A stretch of 16,068 bases of DNA from JBFLVN01 sp040758475 (lineage in GTDB: Bacteria; JAGRBM01), in contig JBFLVN010000052.1 in the NCBI GenBank assembly GCA_040758475.1, positions 1-16,068 of the forward strand. The letters are read 5' to 3'. Both the position numbers and the translations under genes were made by a program. Below the pieces are notes generated by a model that saw nothing but the letters and a program-made list of their open reading frames with translations, did no database searches and was not told the DNA's origin. The stretch's first letter is position 1, and the number at the start of each line of letters is the position of its first letter. Below, one piece after another: positions 1 through 6,998 of this stretch.

Positions 1-25
1 CGTTTCTTTTTCGTAGGCAGGATGT

Positions 26-1048
26 CTAGCGGACGTCCCAGATATCCGCGTCGCGCAGGAGTTTGCCGAGGTCGCCTTTTCCGAGCTTCTTCTGGGCGTC
101 TTCTTCCTGGGAGCGCATGAGTTCGTGGTAGCTCGGGCGGCGGACGGCCCGGATGACGCCCATGGGGACGGGCATTTCGGGCGCGTGCATCCGGGAGAGG
201 AGGGTCGCCAGGGTGGTATCGGAGTCCGATTCGTTGTGGACGAGCAGGTCCTTTTCGGAGACGGCCCCACCGAGCTGGACGACTTCGAGGCGGGTTCCGT
301 TGACCCGGATGCCCTTGTCCCGGTCCTTGCCGAAGATCATGGGCTTGCCGTCTTCGAGGACGAGCTGCATGTCGTCGCGGATGTCCTTCTCGGTGATGTT
401 CTTGAAAGCGCCGTCGTTGAAGATGTTGCAGTTCTGGTAAATCTCGACGAAGGCCGAGCCTTTGTGCTGGGCGGCCCGCGCGAGCGTTTCGGCGAGGTGT
501 TTGGGATTCACGTCCACCGTGCGGGCGACGAAGGTCGCCTCCGCCGCCAGGGCGAGGGTGATCGGGTGGATGGGGTAATCCGGGGAACCGAACGGAGTGG
601 ATTTGGTCTTTTTCCCGAGTTCCGAGGTGGGAGAGTACTGGCCCTTGGTGAGGCCGTAGATGCGGTTATTGAAGAGGAGGATCTTGAGATCCATGTTGCG
701 GCGAAGGGCGTGCATGAGGTGGTTGCCGCCGATGGAAAGGCCGTCTCCATCGCCCGTAACGACCCAGACCTGGAGGTCCGGGTTGGCGAGTTTCACGCCG
801 CTCGCAATGGCGGGAGCCCTTCCGTGGATCGTGTGGAAGCCATAGGTGTTCACGTAATAAGGGAACCGCGAAGAGCAGCCGATTCCCGAGACGAAGACGA
901 ATTTCTCGCGGGGAAGGCCGATTTCGGGAAGAACCTTCTGCATCTGGGCAAGGATGGAATAATCCCCGCAGCCGGGGCACCAGCGCACGTCCTGGTCGCT
1001 GACGAAATCTTTCTTATCCAGTTTGGGAGCGGCGTCGGTCGGGGTCAT
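26..1048 (-). CDS. korB: 2-oxoacid:ferredoxin oxidoreductase, beta subunit (KorB type)
   Basis: This is the thiamine pyrophosphate (TPP)-binding subunit of a 2-oxoacid:ferredoxin oxidoreductase, which cleaves a 2-oxoacid (probably 2-oxoglutarate) with CoA to an acyl-CoA, CO2 and reduced ferredoxin, or runs in reverse. The 340-residue protein is full length for the family. WCPGCG lies at residues 23-28 and GIGCSSRFPYY near 55-65. The TPP/Mg motif GDGDGLSIGGNH is at 99-110, followed by NNRIYGLTKGQYSPTS at 127-142. Cys24, Cys27, Cys58 and Cys207 fit the four ligands of the family's 4Fe-4S cluster. The LTKGQ-SPTS signature favours KorB over pyruvate-specific enzymes, but substrate cannot be fixed from sequence. 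The ATG is preceded by AGGAG at 7 nt. The gene starts 31 nt after korA stops, so the two form one transcription unit. Only 25 bp remain downstream in the window. Confidence 0.93.
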   Translation of the reverse strand: MTPTDAAPKLDKKDFVSDQDVRWCPGCGDYSILAQMQKVLPEIGLPREKFVFVSGIGCSSRFPYYVNTYGFHTIHGRAPAIASGVKLANPDLQVWVVTGDGDGLSIGGNHLMHALRRNMDLKILLFNNRIYGLTKGQYSPTSELGKKTKSTPFGSPDYPIHPITLALAAEATFVARTVDVNPKHLAETLARAAQHKGSAFVEIYQNCNIFNDGAFKNITEKDIRDDMQLVLEDGKPMIFGKDRDKGIRVNGTRLEVVQLGGAVSEKDLLVHNESDSDTTLATLLSRMHAPEMPVPMGVIRAVRRPSYHELMRSQEEDAQKKLGKGDLGKLLRDADIWDVR

Positions 1049-1079
1049 TGAGGTTCTCCTGCCTCTCTAAAAATAGCGA

Positions 1080-2969
1080 TTACTTGCAGAGTTCTTCGAT
1101 CTTGGCCTCGATCTCGGCGGCCCGGAATGGAAGGCCCTGGATCTTGTTGAGGCCGATGGCGTCTACGAGGTACTTGGCCCGGATCAGTTTGAGGAGCTGC
1201 CCCAAGTTGAGTTCGGGGATGAGCACTTTATCGAAGTTCTTCAAGATGCCACCCAGGTCCGGGGGGAGCGGATTCATGTGGGTAATGTGGACGCTTGAAA
1301 CCGAAAGCCCCTTGGCCCGGGAGCGGACGACGGCGGCCTGGATGGCGCCGAAGGTCGAGCCCCAGCCCACGACGAGGAGCTTTCCCTTCTTGTCTCCCAG
1401 GATTTCCGTCGGGGGAACGTCCTGGGCGATGCGGTCGATCTTCTCCTGCCGCGTGCGGACCATTTTTTCGTGGTTCTTGGGATCGTACGAAATGTTGCCG
1501 GTGTTGTAGTCCGACTCGATGCCGCCGATCCGGTGTTCGAGTCCCGGCGTGCCGGGTTTTACCCAGGGGCGGGCGAGAGTCGCCGGGTCGCGCGTCGCCG
1601 GGCTGAAGTTGGCCGGGTCGGTGCGGAAATTCACCTTGAGCGGCTTTAGATCCGAGAACGCCGGAATCTTCCAGGGCTCGGCGCCGTTGGCGATGTAGCC
1701 GTCGGTAAGGAGAATTACGGGCGTCATGTACTTGGCCGCGAGCCGGAAGGCTTCGATCGTCATGTAGAAACAGTCGCCCGGCGATTTGGCGGCGATGACG
1801 CATACCGGGGCTTCGCCGTGGCGGCCGTAGATGGCATGGAGGAGGTCGGCCTGTTCGGTCTTGGTGGGAAGGCCCGTGCTCGGGCCGCCGCGCTGGATGT
1901 CCACGACGACGAGGGGGAGTTCAGCGCGCAGAGCGAGGCTCACGGATTCAGCCTTGAGGTCCAGGCCCGGTCCAGATGTCGTGGTAACACCGAGCGCCCC
2001 GGCGAAGGAAGCGCCGATGGCCGCCCCCGCGGCGGCGATCTCGTCTTCCGCCTGGAAAGTGTGGACGTTGAAATTCTTGTAGCCGGAGAGTTCGTGAAGG
2101 ACGTCGCTGGCGGGCGTAATGGGGTAGCTCGCCAGGAACACGGGAAGGCCGGAGAGTTCCGACACGGCGACCATGCCGATGGCGACGGCCTGGTTGCCAG
2201 CGATGTTCCGGTAGGTTCCCGGCTCGCGCTTCATGGGCGCGACTTCGTAGGTCACCTGGAACATCTCGGCCGTTTCGCCGAAGTGATAACCGGCCTTGAG
2301 GGCGCGGGTGTTGGCGTCGGCCAGTTCCGGCTTCTTGCCGAACTTGTCCTGAATCCAGGCGAGCGAGACATCCATGGGGCGCTGATAGAGCCAGAGGAGG
2401 ACGCCCAGGGCGAAAAAGTTCTTGCACCGCTCCTTGGATTTCGTCGGAAGCGGGCTGTCCTTGAGGGTTTCGTTCGTGAGCTTGGAGATCGGAATCTTGA
2501 AGAGCTGGTACTTGGCGAGCGAGCCGTCTTCGAGCGGGTTTCCCTGGAATCCGGCTTTCTGGAGGTTTCCGGCATTGAAGGCATCGCTGTTCGTGAGGAG
2601 CACGCCGCGTTCGCGGAGGTCGCCCAGGTGCACCTTGAGGGCCGCCGGGTTCATGGCTACGAGCACGTCGGGCTGGTCGCCGGGGGTGTAGACCCGGTGG
2701 TCCCCGAAGTGGAGCTGGAAGGAGGAGACGCCCGCCAGCGTGCCGGCGGGGGCCCGGATTTCGGCCGGGTAGTCGGGCAGGGTAGCCAGGTCGTTGCCGA
2801 CCACGGCCGTCGTGTTCGTGAATTGGGAACCGGTGATCTGCATGCCGTCGCCCGAGTCGCCGGCGAACCGGATGCAGACGTGATCGAGTTTCTCGGTCTT
2901 GTGGGCGTGGGTACGGGGTTTTTCTTGGTCTTGGGTGGTTGCCGCGGCAGCGGATGAACTGGGGGTCAC
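1080..2969 (-). CDS. korA: 2-oxoacid:ferredoxin oxidoreductase, fused gamma-alpha subunit (KorA type)
   Basis: This is the large partner of KorB. At 629 residues it fuses the gamma domain (about 28-210, opening with RFAGDSGDGMQ) to the alpha pyrimidine-binding domain and a C-terminal transketolase-like domain. YPITPASD begins at Tyr282, and the conserved GGPSTGLPTKTEQ stretch is near 360-373; both are hallmarks of the two-subunit KorAB family. There is no ferredoxin domain, so electrons should pass from the KorB cluster to a separate ferredoxin. The start is a GTG with AAGGAA about 8 nt upstream. The first 27 residues are a Ser/Ala/Gln-rich extension that precedes the conserved domain, so a later start cannot be excluded. 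The gene lies 210 bp downstream of fhs and has its own well-formed promoter. Oxidation of 2-oxoglutarate is the most likely activity by family; other 2-oxoacids remain possible. Confidence 0.93.
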   Translation of the reverse strand: MTPSSSAAAATTQDQEKPRTHAHKTEKLDHVCIRFAGDSGDGMQITGSQFTNTTAVVGNDLATLPDYPAEIRAPAGTLAGVSSFQLHFGDHRVYTPGDQPDVLVAMNPAALKVHLGDLRERGVLLTNSDAFNAGNLQKAGFQGNPLEDGSLAKYQLFKIPISKLTNETLKDSPLPTKSKERCKNFFALGVLLWLYQRPMDVSLAWIQDKFGKKPELADANTRALKAGYHFGETAEMFQVTYEVAPMKREPGTYRNIAGNQAVAIGMVAVSELSGLPVFLASYPITPASDVLHELSGYKNFNVHTFQAEDEIAAAGAAIGASFAGALGVTTTSGPGLDLKAESVSLALRAELPLVVVDIQRGGPSTGLPTKTEQADLLHAIYGRHGEAPVCVIAAKSPGDCFYMTIEAFRLAAKYMTPVILLTDGYIANGAEPWKIPAFSDLKPLKVNFRTDPANFSPATRDPATLARPWVKPGTPGLEHRIGGIESDYNTGNISYDPKNHEKMVRTRQEKIDRIAQDVPPTEILGDKKGKLLVVGWGSTFGAIQAAVVRSRAKGLSVSSVHITHMNPLPPDLGGILKNFDKVLIPELNLGQLLKLIRAKYLVDAIGLNKIQGLPFRAAEIEAKIEELCK

Positions 2970-3094
2970 GGGTGTGGTTCCTTGGTTGGGGGTGGGAGCC
3001 AGGAGAGGCCCGGTCGCTGGAGGGGTTGGACCCGGGGGGAAGATGCGGGGTCCGCGCCTTTTTTGTCGTTCCAGGACCGCCCCAATCCGCCCCC
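2970..3094 (-). other. long 5' leader of korA with a hairpin
   Basis: From the predicted promoter, the korA transcript would carry an untranslated leader of roughly 115-120 nt. It contains an inverted repeat, GGACCC at 3053-3048 and GGGTCC at 3033-3028 as read on the minus strand, with a 14 nt loop. No known riboswitch class was recognised and no leader peptide is evident. The AAGGAA ribosome binding site sits just before the GTG start. On the opposite strand the same hairpin is followed 5 nt later by six T residues, which could stop antisense transcription coming toward fhs; this is inference. Confidence 0.4.
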
Positions 3095-3123
3095 GGTATA
3101 AGGGAGAAGCCCTAAAAAGTCAA
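3095..3123 (-). promoter_or_regulatory. sigma70-type promoter for korAB
   Basis: Read on the minus strand, TTGACT (3123-3118) is followed by a 17-nt spacer and TATACC (3100-3095). The -35 box matches TTGACA at five of six positions and the -10 box matches TATAAT at four of six, with ideal spacing. This is the best promoter match found in the window. It gives korAB transcription independent of fhs. Confidence 0.6.
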
Positions 3124-3140
3124 TGAAATCAGTGGGCAGG

Positions 3141-3159
3141 AACGGGCCATAGGGCCGTT
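3141..3159. repeat. 19-bp near-perfect inverted repeat between fhs and korA
   Basis: The sequence AACGGGCCATAGGGCCGTT is a palindrome with one mismatched pair (G opposite G) around an ATA centre. It lies 21 bp after the fhs stop codon and is centred about 62 bp upstream of the predicted korA transcription start. No T-run follows it closely on either strand, so it is a poor intrinsic terminator. It could be an operator or activator site for korAB, or a structure that stabilises the 3' end of the fhs mRNA. Neither role is proven. Confidence 0.45.
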
Positions 3160-3179
3160 TGGAGGGGTTTGGGCGTTTT

Positions 3180-4913
3180 TTAGAACAGGCCCGAAATCCG
3201 CCCCTTTTCGTCGATGTCGACCCCCAGGGCGGCGGGTTTTTCGGGAAGGCCGGGCATGCGGAGCATGTTCCCGGTGATGGGAACGAGGAACCCGGCGCCG
3301 GCGGAAATATGCACTTCGCGCACGGTCAGGGTGTAGCCCGAAGGGGCCCCCAGGAGTTCCGGCTTGTCCGAGATGGATTGCTGGGTCTTGGCAATGCAAA
3401 TGGGGAGCTTTTCGAGGCCGATGCGCTGGATCTCGGCCATGTCCTTGCGGGCCTTTTCGGCGTATTCGACTTTTCCAGCCCCGTAGATTTCCCGGGCGAC
3501 GGTTTCGATCTTGCGCGTGATGGAATCCGAAAGTTCGTAGAGGGGTTTGAAGGAGGCGCCGTTCTTGGAAATGGTTTCTTCCACGAGCCGCGCCAGTTCG
3601 AGACCGCCTTTGCCCCCTTTGGCGTGGATGTCGGAAACCGCCGAAGGAACGCACAAGTCGTCGCAGAATTTGCGCACGGCCGCGAGTTCTTCTTCCGAAT
3701 CGCCGGGGAAATGGTTGATCGCCACGACGGCGGAAAGGCCGAACTTCCCCACGTTTTCGAGATGTTTCCCCAGGTTGGCAAGACCGCGCCGCACGGCGGC
3801 GGCATCGTTCTTCTTTCCCGCTTCGCTCGCCGGGATGCCGCCGTGGAGGCGGAGGGCGCGGCAGGTCGCCACGAGCACGACGGCCTGGGGCGAAATCCCC
3901 GCGCTGCGGCATTTGATGTCGAGGAATTTCTCGCCCCCGAGGTCGAACCCGAAGCCCGCTTCCGTGACCACTCGGTCGGCGTAGGAGAGGGCCATCTTGG
4001 TGGCGAGCACCGTGTTCGTCCCCTGGGCGATGTTGGCAAAAGGGCCGCCGTGGACGAAGGCGGGAACTCCCTCGATGGTCTGCACGAGATTGGGGCGGAG
4101 AGCTTCGGCAAGGAGCGCCGCCAGGGCCCCCGCGATGCCCAGGTCTTTCACGGTGACGGGTTCGCCCTTGTAGGTGAACCCGATGACGATGCGCGAGAGC
4201 CGCTCTTTGAGATCGACGTAGTTCTTGGAGAGACAGAGGATCGCCATCACTTCGCTGGCGGCCGTGATATGGAAGCCCGATTCGCGCGGGACGCCTTGCA
4301 TGGCGCCGCCAAGGCCAATCACCACGTCCCGCAGGGAGCGGTCGTTCAAGTCGATCACCCGGGGCCAGATGACACGCCGGGGATCGAGGTTCAGTTTGTT
4401 GGCGTGGAAGATCGAGTTGTCGATGCAGGCGGCGAGCAGGTTGTGGGCGCTGCTCACGGCGTGGATGTCGCCCGTGAAGTGGAGGTTGATGTCCTCCATG
4501 GGGAGCACTTGGGAATAACCGCCGCCCGTGGCGCCGCCCTTGATCCCCATGCAGGGTCCAAGGGAAGGCTCCCGGAGAGCGATGGCCGTGTGTTTGCCTA
4601 ATTGGGCGAGGGCTTGTCCCAGGCCGATGGTGGTGGTGGTCTTTCCTTCTCCGAGGGGGGTGGGCGTCATCGCGGAGACGAGGATGAGCTTGCCCCGGAG
4701 CTTCTTTCCTTCGAGGGCCGCCAGGTCCACCTTGGCTTTCCACTGGCCATAGTAGTGGAGGTGCTCAGGGGATAGCCCCAGCTTTTCGGCGATTTCCGTG
4801 ACGGGCCGCATGCGGGTCGCGTGGGCGATTTCCAGGTCGGTGAGGGGTTTGGCGGGCAGGGCTTTGGCCGCGCCGTTTGCGTTTTGGACTTTTCTGACTG
4901 CTTTGGGGCTCAT
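3180..4913 (-). CDS. fhs: formate-tetrahydrofolate ligase (formyltetrahydrofolate synthetase)
   Basis: This cytosolic enzyme joins formate to tetrahydrofolate using ATP and gives 10-formyl-THF, the entry point of formate into one-carbon metabolism and an early step of the methyl branch of the Wood-Ljungdahl pathway. The 577-residue protein has the P-loop TPTPLGEGKTTT at about 83-94. REPSLGPCMGIKGGATGGGYSQ follows at about 114-135 and GDIHAVSSAHNLLAA at about 148-162; all are highly conserved in the family. It is about 20 residues longer than usual because of a basic, Ala-rich N-terminal extension before LTDLEIA. No Shine-Dalgarno sequence precedes the ATG; the bases just upstream are C-rich. 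It is divergent from moxR across 151 bp and upstream of korAB on the same strand. Family assignment is very secure; whether it works in acetogenesis, formate assimilation or ordinary C1 supply cannot be told here. Confidence 0.97.
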   Translation of the reverse strand: MSPKAVRKVQNANGAAKALPAKPLTDLEIAHATRMRPVTEIAEKLGLSPEHLHYYGQWKAKVDLAALEGKKLRGKLILVSAMTPTPLGEGKTTTTIGLGQALAQLGKHTAIALREPSLGPCMGIKGGATGGGYSQVLPMEDINLHFTGDIHAVSSAHNLLAACIDNSIFHANKLNLDPRRVIWPRVIDLNDRSLRDVVIGLGGAMQGVPRESGFHITAASEVMAILCLSKNYVDLKERLSRIVIGFTYKGEPVTVKDLGIAGALAALLAEALRPNLVQTIEGVPAFVHGGPFANIAQGTNTVLATKMALSYADRVVTEAGFGFDLGGEKFLDIKCRSAGISPQAVVLVATCRALRLHGGIPASEAGKKNDAAAVRRGLANLGKHLENVGKFGLSAVVAINHFPGDSEEELAAVRKFCDDLCVPSAVSDIHAKGGKGGLELARLVEETISKNGASFKPLYELSDSITRKIETVAREIYGAGKVEYAEKARKDMAEIQRIGLEKLPICIAKTQQSISDKPELLGAPSGYTLTVREVHISAGAGFLVPITGNMLRMPGLPEKPAALGVDIDEKGRISGLF

Positions 4914-4924
4914 GGAGGGGCGCC

Positions 4925-4953
4925 ATGATCGCGGGAAAGTCCTAAGAAATCAA
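4925..4953 (-). promoter_or_regulatory. candidate promoter for fhs
   Basis: On the minus strand TTGATT (4953-4948) and GATCAT (4930-4925) are separated by 17 nt. Each box matches the sigma70 consensus at four of six positions. Transcription would begin only about 5 nt before the fhs ATG, which fits the absence of a ribosome binding site there. The match is modest and could be chance. Confidence 0.3.
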
Positions 4954-5021
4954 CACTCTAGGGGCTCTGGTCCGGGGGGCGGAAAATTAGGGGTTTTTAA
5001 CGATTTGTGGCAGCAGCCCCC

Positions 5022-5042
5022 GGCGCGTGGTACATGCGTGCC
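5022..5042 (+). repeat. imperfect hairpin in the region before moxR
   Basis: GGCGCGTG and TGCGTGCC can pair around a GTACA loop, with six or more GC/AT pairs and some G-T wobbles. It lies 22 nt before the moxR ATG. It could be a leader hairpin or an operator half-site pair. No convincing sigma70 promoter for the Bat operon was found in the 151-bp divergent region, so its placement relative to a transcription start is unknown. Confidence 0.25.
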
Positions 5043-5050
5043 CCAAAACC

Positions 5051-5056
5051 AAGGGA
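5051..5056 (+). promoter_or_regulatory. ribosome binding site fixing the moxR start
   Basis: AAGGGA lies 8 nt before the ATG at 5065. The reading frame is open much further upstream, to 4798, but that part overlaps the fhs coding region on the other strand and is not protein-like for the family. This site therefore supports 5065 as the start. Confidence 0.6.
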
Positions 5057-5064
5057 AACGATCC

Positions 5065-6051
5065 ATGCAACCCGAAATCGCCGCCGTCCAGGAAAAAGTC
5101 CGCGCCGAGAGCGCTTTTGTCGAAAAACTCCGCGCCAGCGTGGGCCGGGTCATCGTGGGCCAGCACTACATGGTGGACCGGATTCTCGTGGGCCTCCTCT
5201 CGGGCGGGCACGTCCTCCTGGAAGGCGTGCCGGGCCTCGCCAAGACGACGGCCGTCCGGGCCGTGGCCGATTCTCTCGCCCTCGCTTTCTCGCGCATCCA
5301 GTTTACGCCCGATCTCCTTCCGGCCGACCTCATCGGCACGCTCATCTATGACCCCGCCCGGGGGAAGTTCGAGCCCAAGAAGGGGCCGGTCTTCGCCAAC
5401 ATCGTCCTGGCCGACGAGATCAACCGGGCGCCGGCGAAAGTGCAGAGCGCCCTTCTCGAAGCCATGCAGGAGCGCCAGGTGACGCTTGGCGATACGACCC
5501 ACAAGCTTCCCGACCCCTTCTTTGTGCTCGCGACCCAGAATCCCATCGAACAGGAAGGGACTTACCCCCTTCCCGAAGCCCAGGTGGATCGGTTCATGCT
5601 CCTCGTCCGCGTGGGGTATCCGACCCGCGCCGAAGAGCGGCTCATTCTGGATCGGGTCGCCCAGGGGCTCCCCAAACTCGAACCCGTCATCGCCTCCGGC
5701 GACCTCGCCAAGGCCCAGCAGGTCGCCCGCGAGATTTACGTGGACGAGAAGATCAAGGACTACGTGCTCGATCTCGTGGCCGCGACGCGCGATCCGGCCA
5801 AGGCGGGCCTCGAAAAACTCTCCTCCCTCATCGAATACGGCGCTTCGCCCCGGGCGAGCATTTTCCTCGTGCAGGGGGCCAGGGCCCACGCCTTCCTGGA
5901 CGGCCGGGGCTATGTGACGCCCGAAGACGTGAAGGCCATCGGATTCGACGTCCTGCGCCACCGCATCATCCGCACCTACGAGGCCGAAGCCGAAGAGGTT
6001 TCGAGCGAAGACATCATCCAGAAACTCTTTGATTCCATCCAGGTCCCCTGA
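5065..6051 (+). CDS. MoxR-family AAA+ ATPase of the Bat operon
   Basis: This is a cytosolic MoxR-type AAA+ ATPase, 328 residues, the usual family length. Walker A is GVPGLAKT at 54-61, Walker B VLADEINR at 114-121, and sensor 1 LATQNP at 155-160. The conserved EGTYPLPEAQVDRF stretch follows, then a helical lid with SPRASIFL. MoxR proteins are thought to act as chaperone-like ATPases that mature or insert partners, usually VWA-domain proteins. The VWA-like protein directly downstream and the two VWA membrane proteins in the same operon are the obvious partners. It is the first gene of the operon; the DUF58 gene starts 5 nt after its stop. The true substrate is not known. Confidence 0.95.
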   Translation: MQPEIAAVQEKVRAESAFVEKLRASVGRVIVGQHYMVDRILVGLLSGGHVLLEGVPGLAKTTAVRAVADSLALAFSRIQFTPDLLPADLIGTLIYDPARGKFEPKKGPVFANIVLADEINRAPAKVQSALLEAMQERQVTLGDTTHKLPDPFFVLATQNPIEQEGTYPLPEAQVDRFMLLVRVGYPTRAEERLILDRVAQGLPKLEPVIASGDLAKAQQVAREIYVDEKIKDYVLDLVAATRDPAKAGLEKLSSLIEYGASPRASIFLVQGARAHAFLDGRGYVTPEDVKAIGFDVLRHRIIRTYEAEAEEVSSEDIIQKLFDSIQVP

Positions 6052-6056
6052 CGCCC

Positions 6057-6998
6057 ATGCCGATTGATTCTTCCAACGCTCCCGGCCCCCGCGAGGAGGC
6101 CGGCGCCATTCCGGCGGAAGTACTCAAGAAGGTCCGCCTGATCGAGATCGGGACACGGCGGCTCGTCAATTCCGTGCTCGCGGGCCAGTACCACTCGGCC
6201 TTCAAGGGGCAGGGGATGGAGGCGGCCGAGGTGCGGGAGTACGTCCCGGGCGATGAAGTAAGAGCCATCGATTGGAACGTAACGGCCCGCATGGGCCATC
6301 CGTTCGTGAAGATTTTTTCCGAGGAACGGGAACTGACGACCGTCCTCGCCGTGGATATTTCGGGTTCCCTGGGCTTCGGAAGCGGTGAGCGTTTGAAACG
6401 CGAAGTAGCCGTCGAGATCGCGGCCCTCATCGCATTTGCCGCTTTGCGGAACAACGACCGCGTGGGGCTTCTTCTTTTTACGGACCAGATCGAGCTTTTC
6501 CTGCCGCCAAAGAAAGGAAGGGGCCACGGCCTGCGCGTGATCCGGGAACTCATCACGGCGAAACCCAGAGGTCATGGGACAAATGTCGCCCTGGCACTCC
6601 AGCATTTGCGGCGGCTTTTGACCCGCAAGGCGGTCATCTTCGTCCTGAGCGATTTCGTCTGCCAGCCCTTCGAGCGCCCCCTGCGCGGTCTTGCGGGGAG
6701 GCACGACGTGGCGTGCCTCGACGTAAGCGACCGGCGGGAAGAAGCCATTCCGCCCGTGGGACTTTTGGAGATCGAAGACCCGGAGACGGGGGACCTTCTC
6801 GCCGTCGATGCGTCGGACCCCGGCTTTCGCAAGGCTTTCGAGAAAAACGCCCGCGCCCGGACGGAAGCGCTCGCCACCCTGATCCGCAAGGCGGGGGCCG
6901 ACTTCGCCCGGGTGGATGCGGCGGGGCCGTATGAGGCGGCGCTCGTCTCCCTTTTCCGCGCCCGGCAGAGCCGCCGCGGCTGGACGGGGAGGGGCTGA
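6057..6998 (+). CDS. DUF58 (VWA-like) protein of the Bat operon
   Basis: This 313-residue DUF58 protein has no signal peptide or membrane segment, so it is expected in the cytosol. The DUF58 signature GDEVRAIDWNVTAR is at about 65-78, followed by a VWA-like fold with the MIDAS motif DISGS at Asp100-Ser104. That motif suggests the metal-ion site is intact. Proteins of this family almost always sit next to a MoxR ATPase and are presumed to be its client or adaptor. The ATG lies 5 nt after the moxR stop with no clear Shine-Dalgarno sequence, so translation probably depends on coupling to moxR. Its stop codon shares one base with the next start. The biochemical function is unknown. Confidence 0.92.
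   Translation: MPIDSSNAPGPREEAGAIPAEVLKKVRLIEIGTRRLVNSVLAGQYHSAFKGQGMEAAEVREYVPGDEVRAIDWNVTARMGHPFVKIFSEERELTTVLAVDISGSLGFGSGERLKREVAVEIAALIAFAALRNNDRVGLLLFTDQIELFLPPKKGRGHGLRVIRELITAKPRGHGTNVALALQHLRRLLTRKAVIFVLSDFVCQPFERPLRGLAGRHDVACLDVSDRREEAIPPVGLLEIEDPETGDLLAVDASDPGFRKAFEKNARARTEALATLIRKAGADFARVDAAGPYEAALVSLFRARQSRRGWTGRG

Noticed and set aside
125..1051. Long plus-strand open frame opposite korB
   Set aside because: It is an antisense shadow of a certain gene in GC-rich DNA; its translation has no recognisable domain and is low in motif content.
1818..2957. 379-codon plus-strand open frame opposite korA
   Set aside because: The korA frame carries conserved YPITP and GGPSTGLPTKTEQ motifs here, while this frame has only Gly/Val/Glu/Arg-biased sequence typical of an antisense shadow.
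3159..4601. 480-codon plus-strand open frame opposite fhs
   Set aside because: fhs is highly conserved across its full length, and the antisense frame shows no family signature or ribosome binding site.
5005..5033. TTGTGG-N17-TGGTAC as a promoter for the Bat operon
   Set aside because: The -10 box matches consensus at only two of six positions, so it was not called even though spacing is right.
4798..5064. In-frame upstream extension of moxR
   Set aside because: It runs antisense into fhs coding sequence, and MoxR proteins begin where the 5065 ATG begins; that ATG has AAGGGA at proper spacing.
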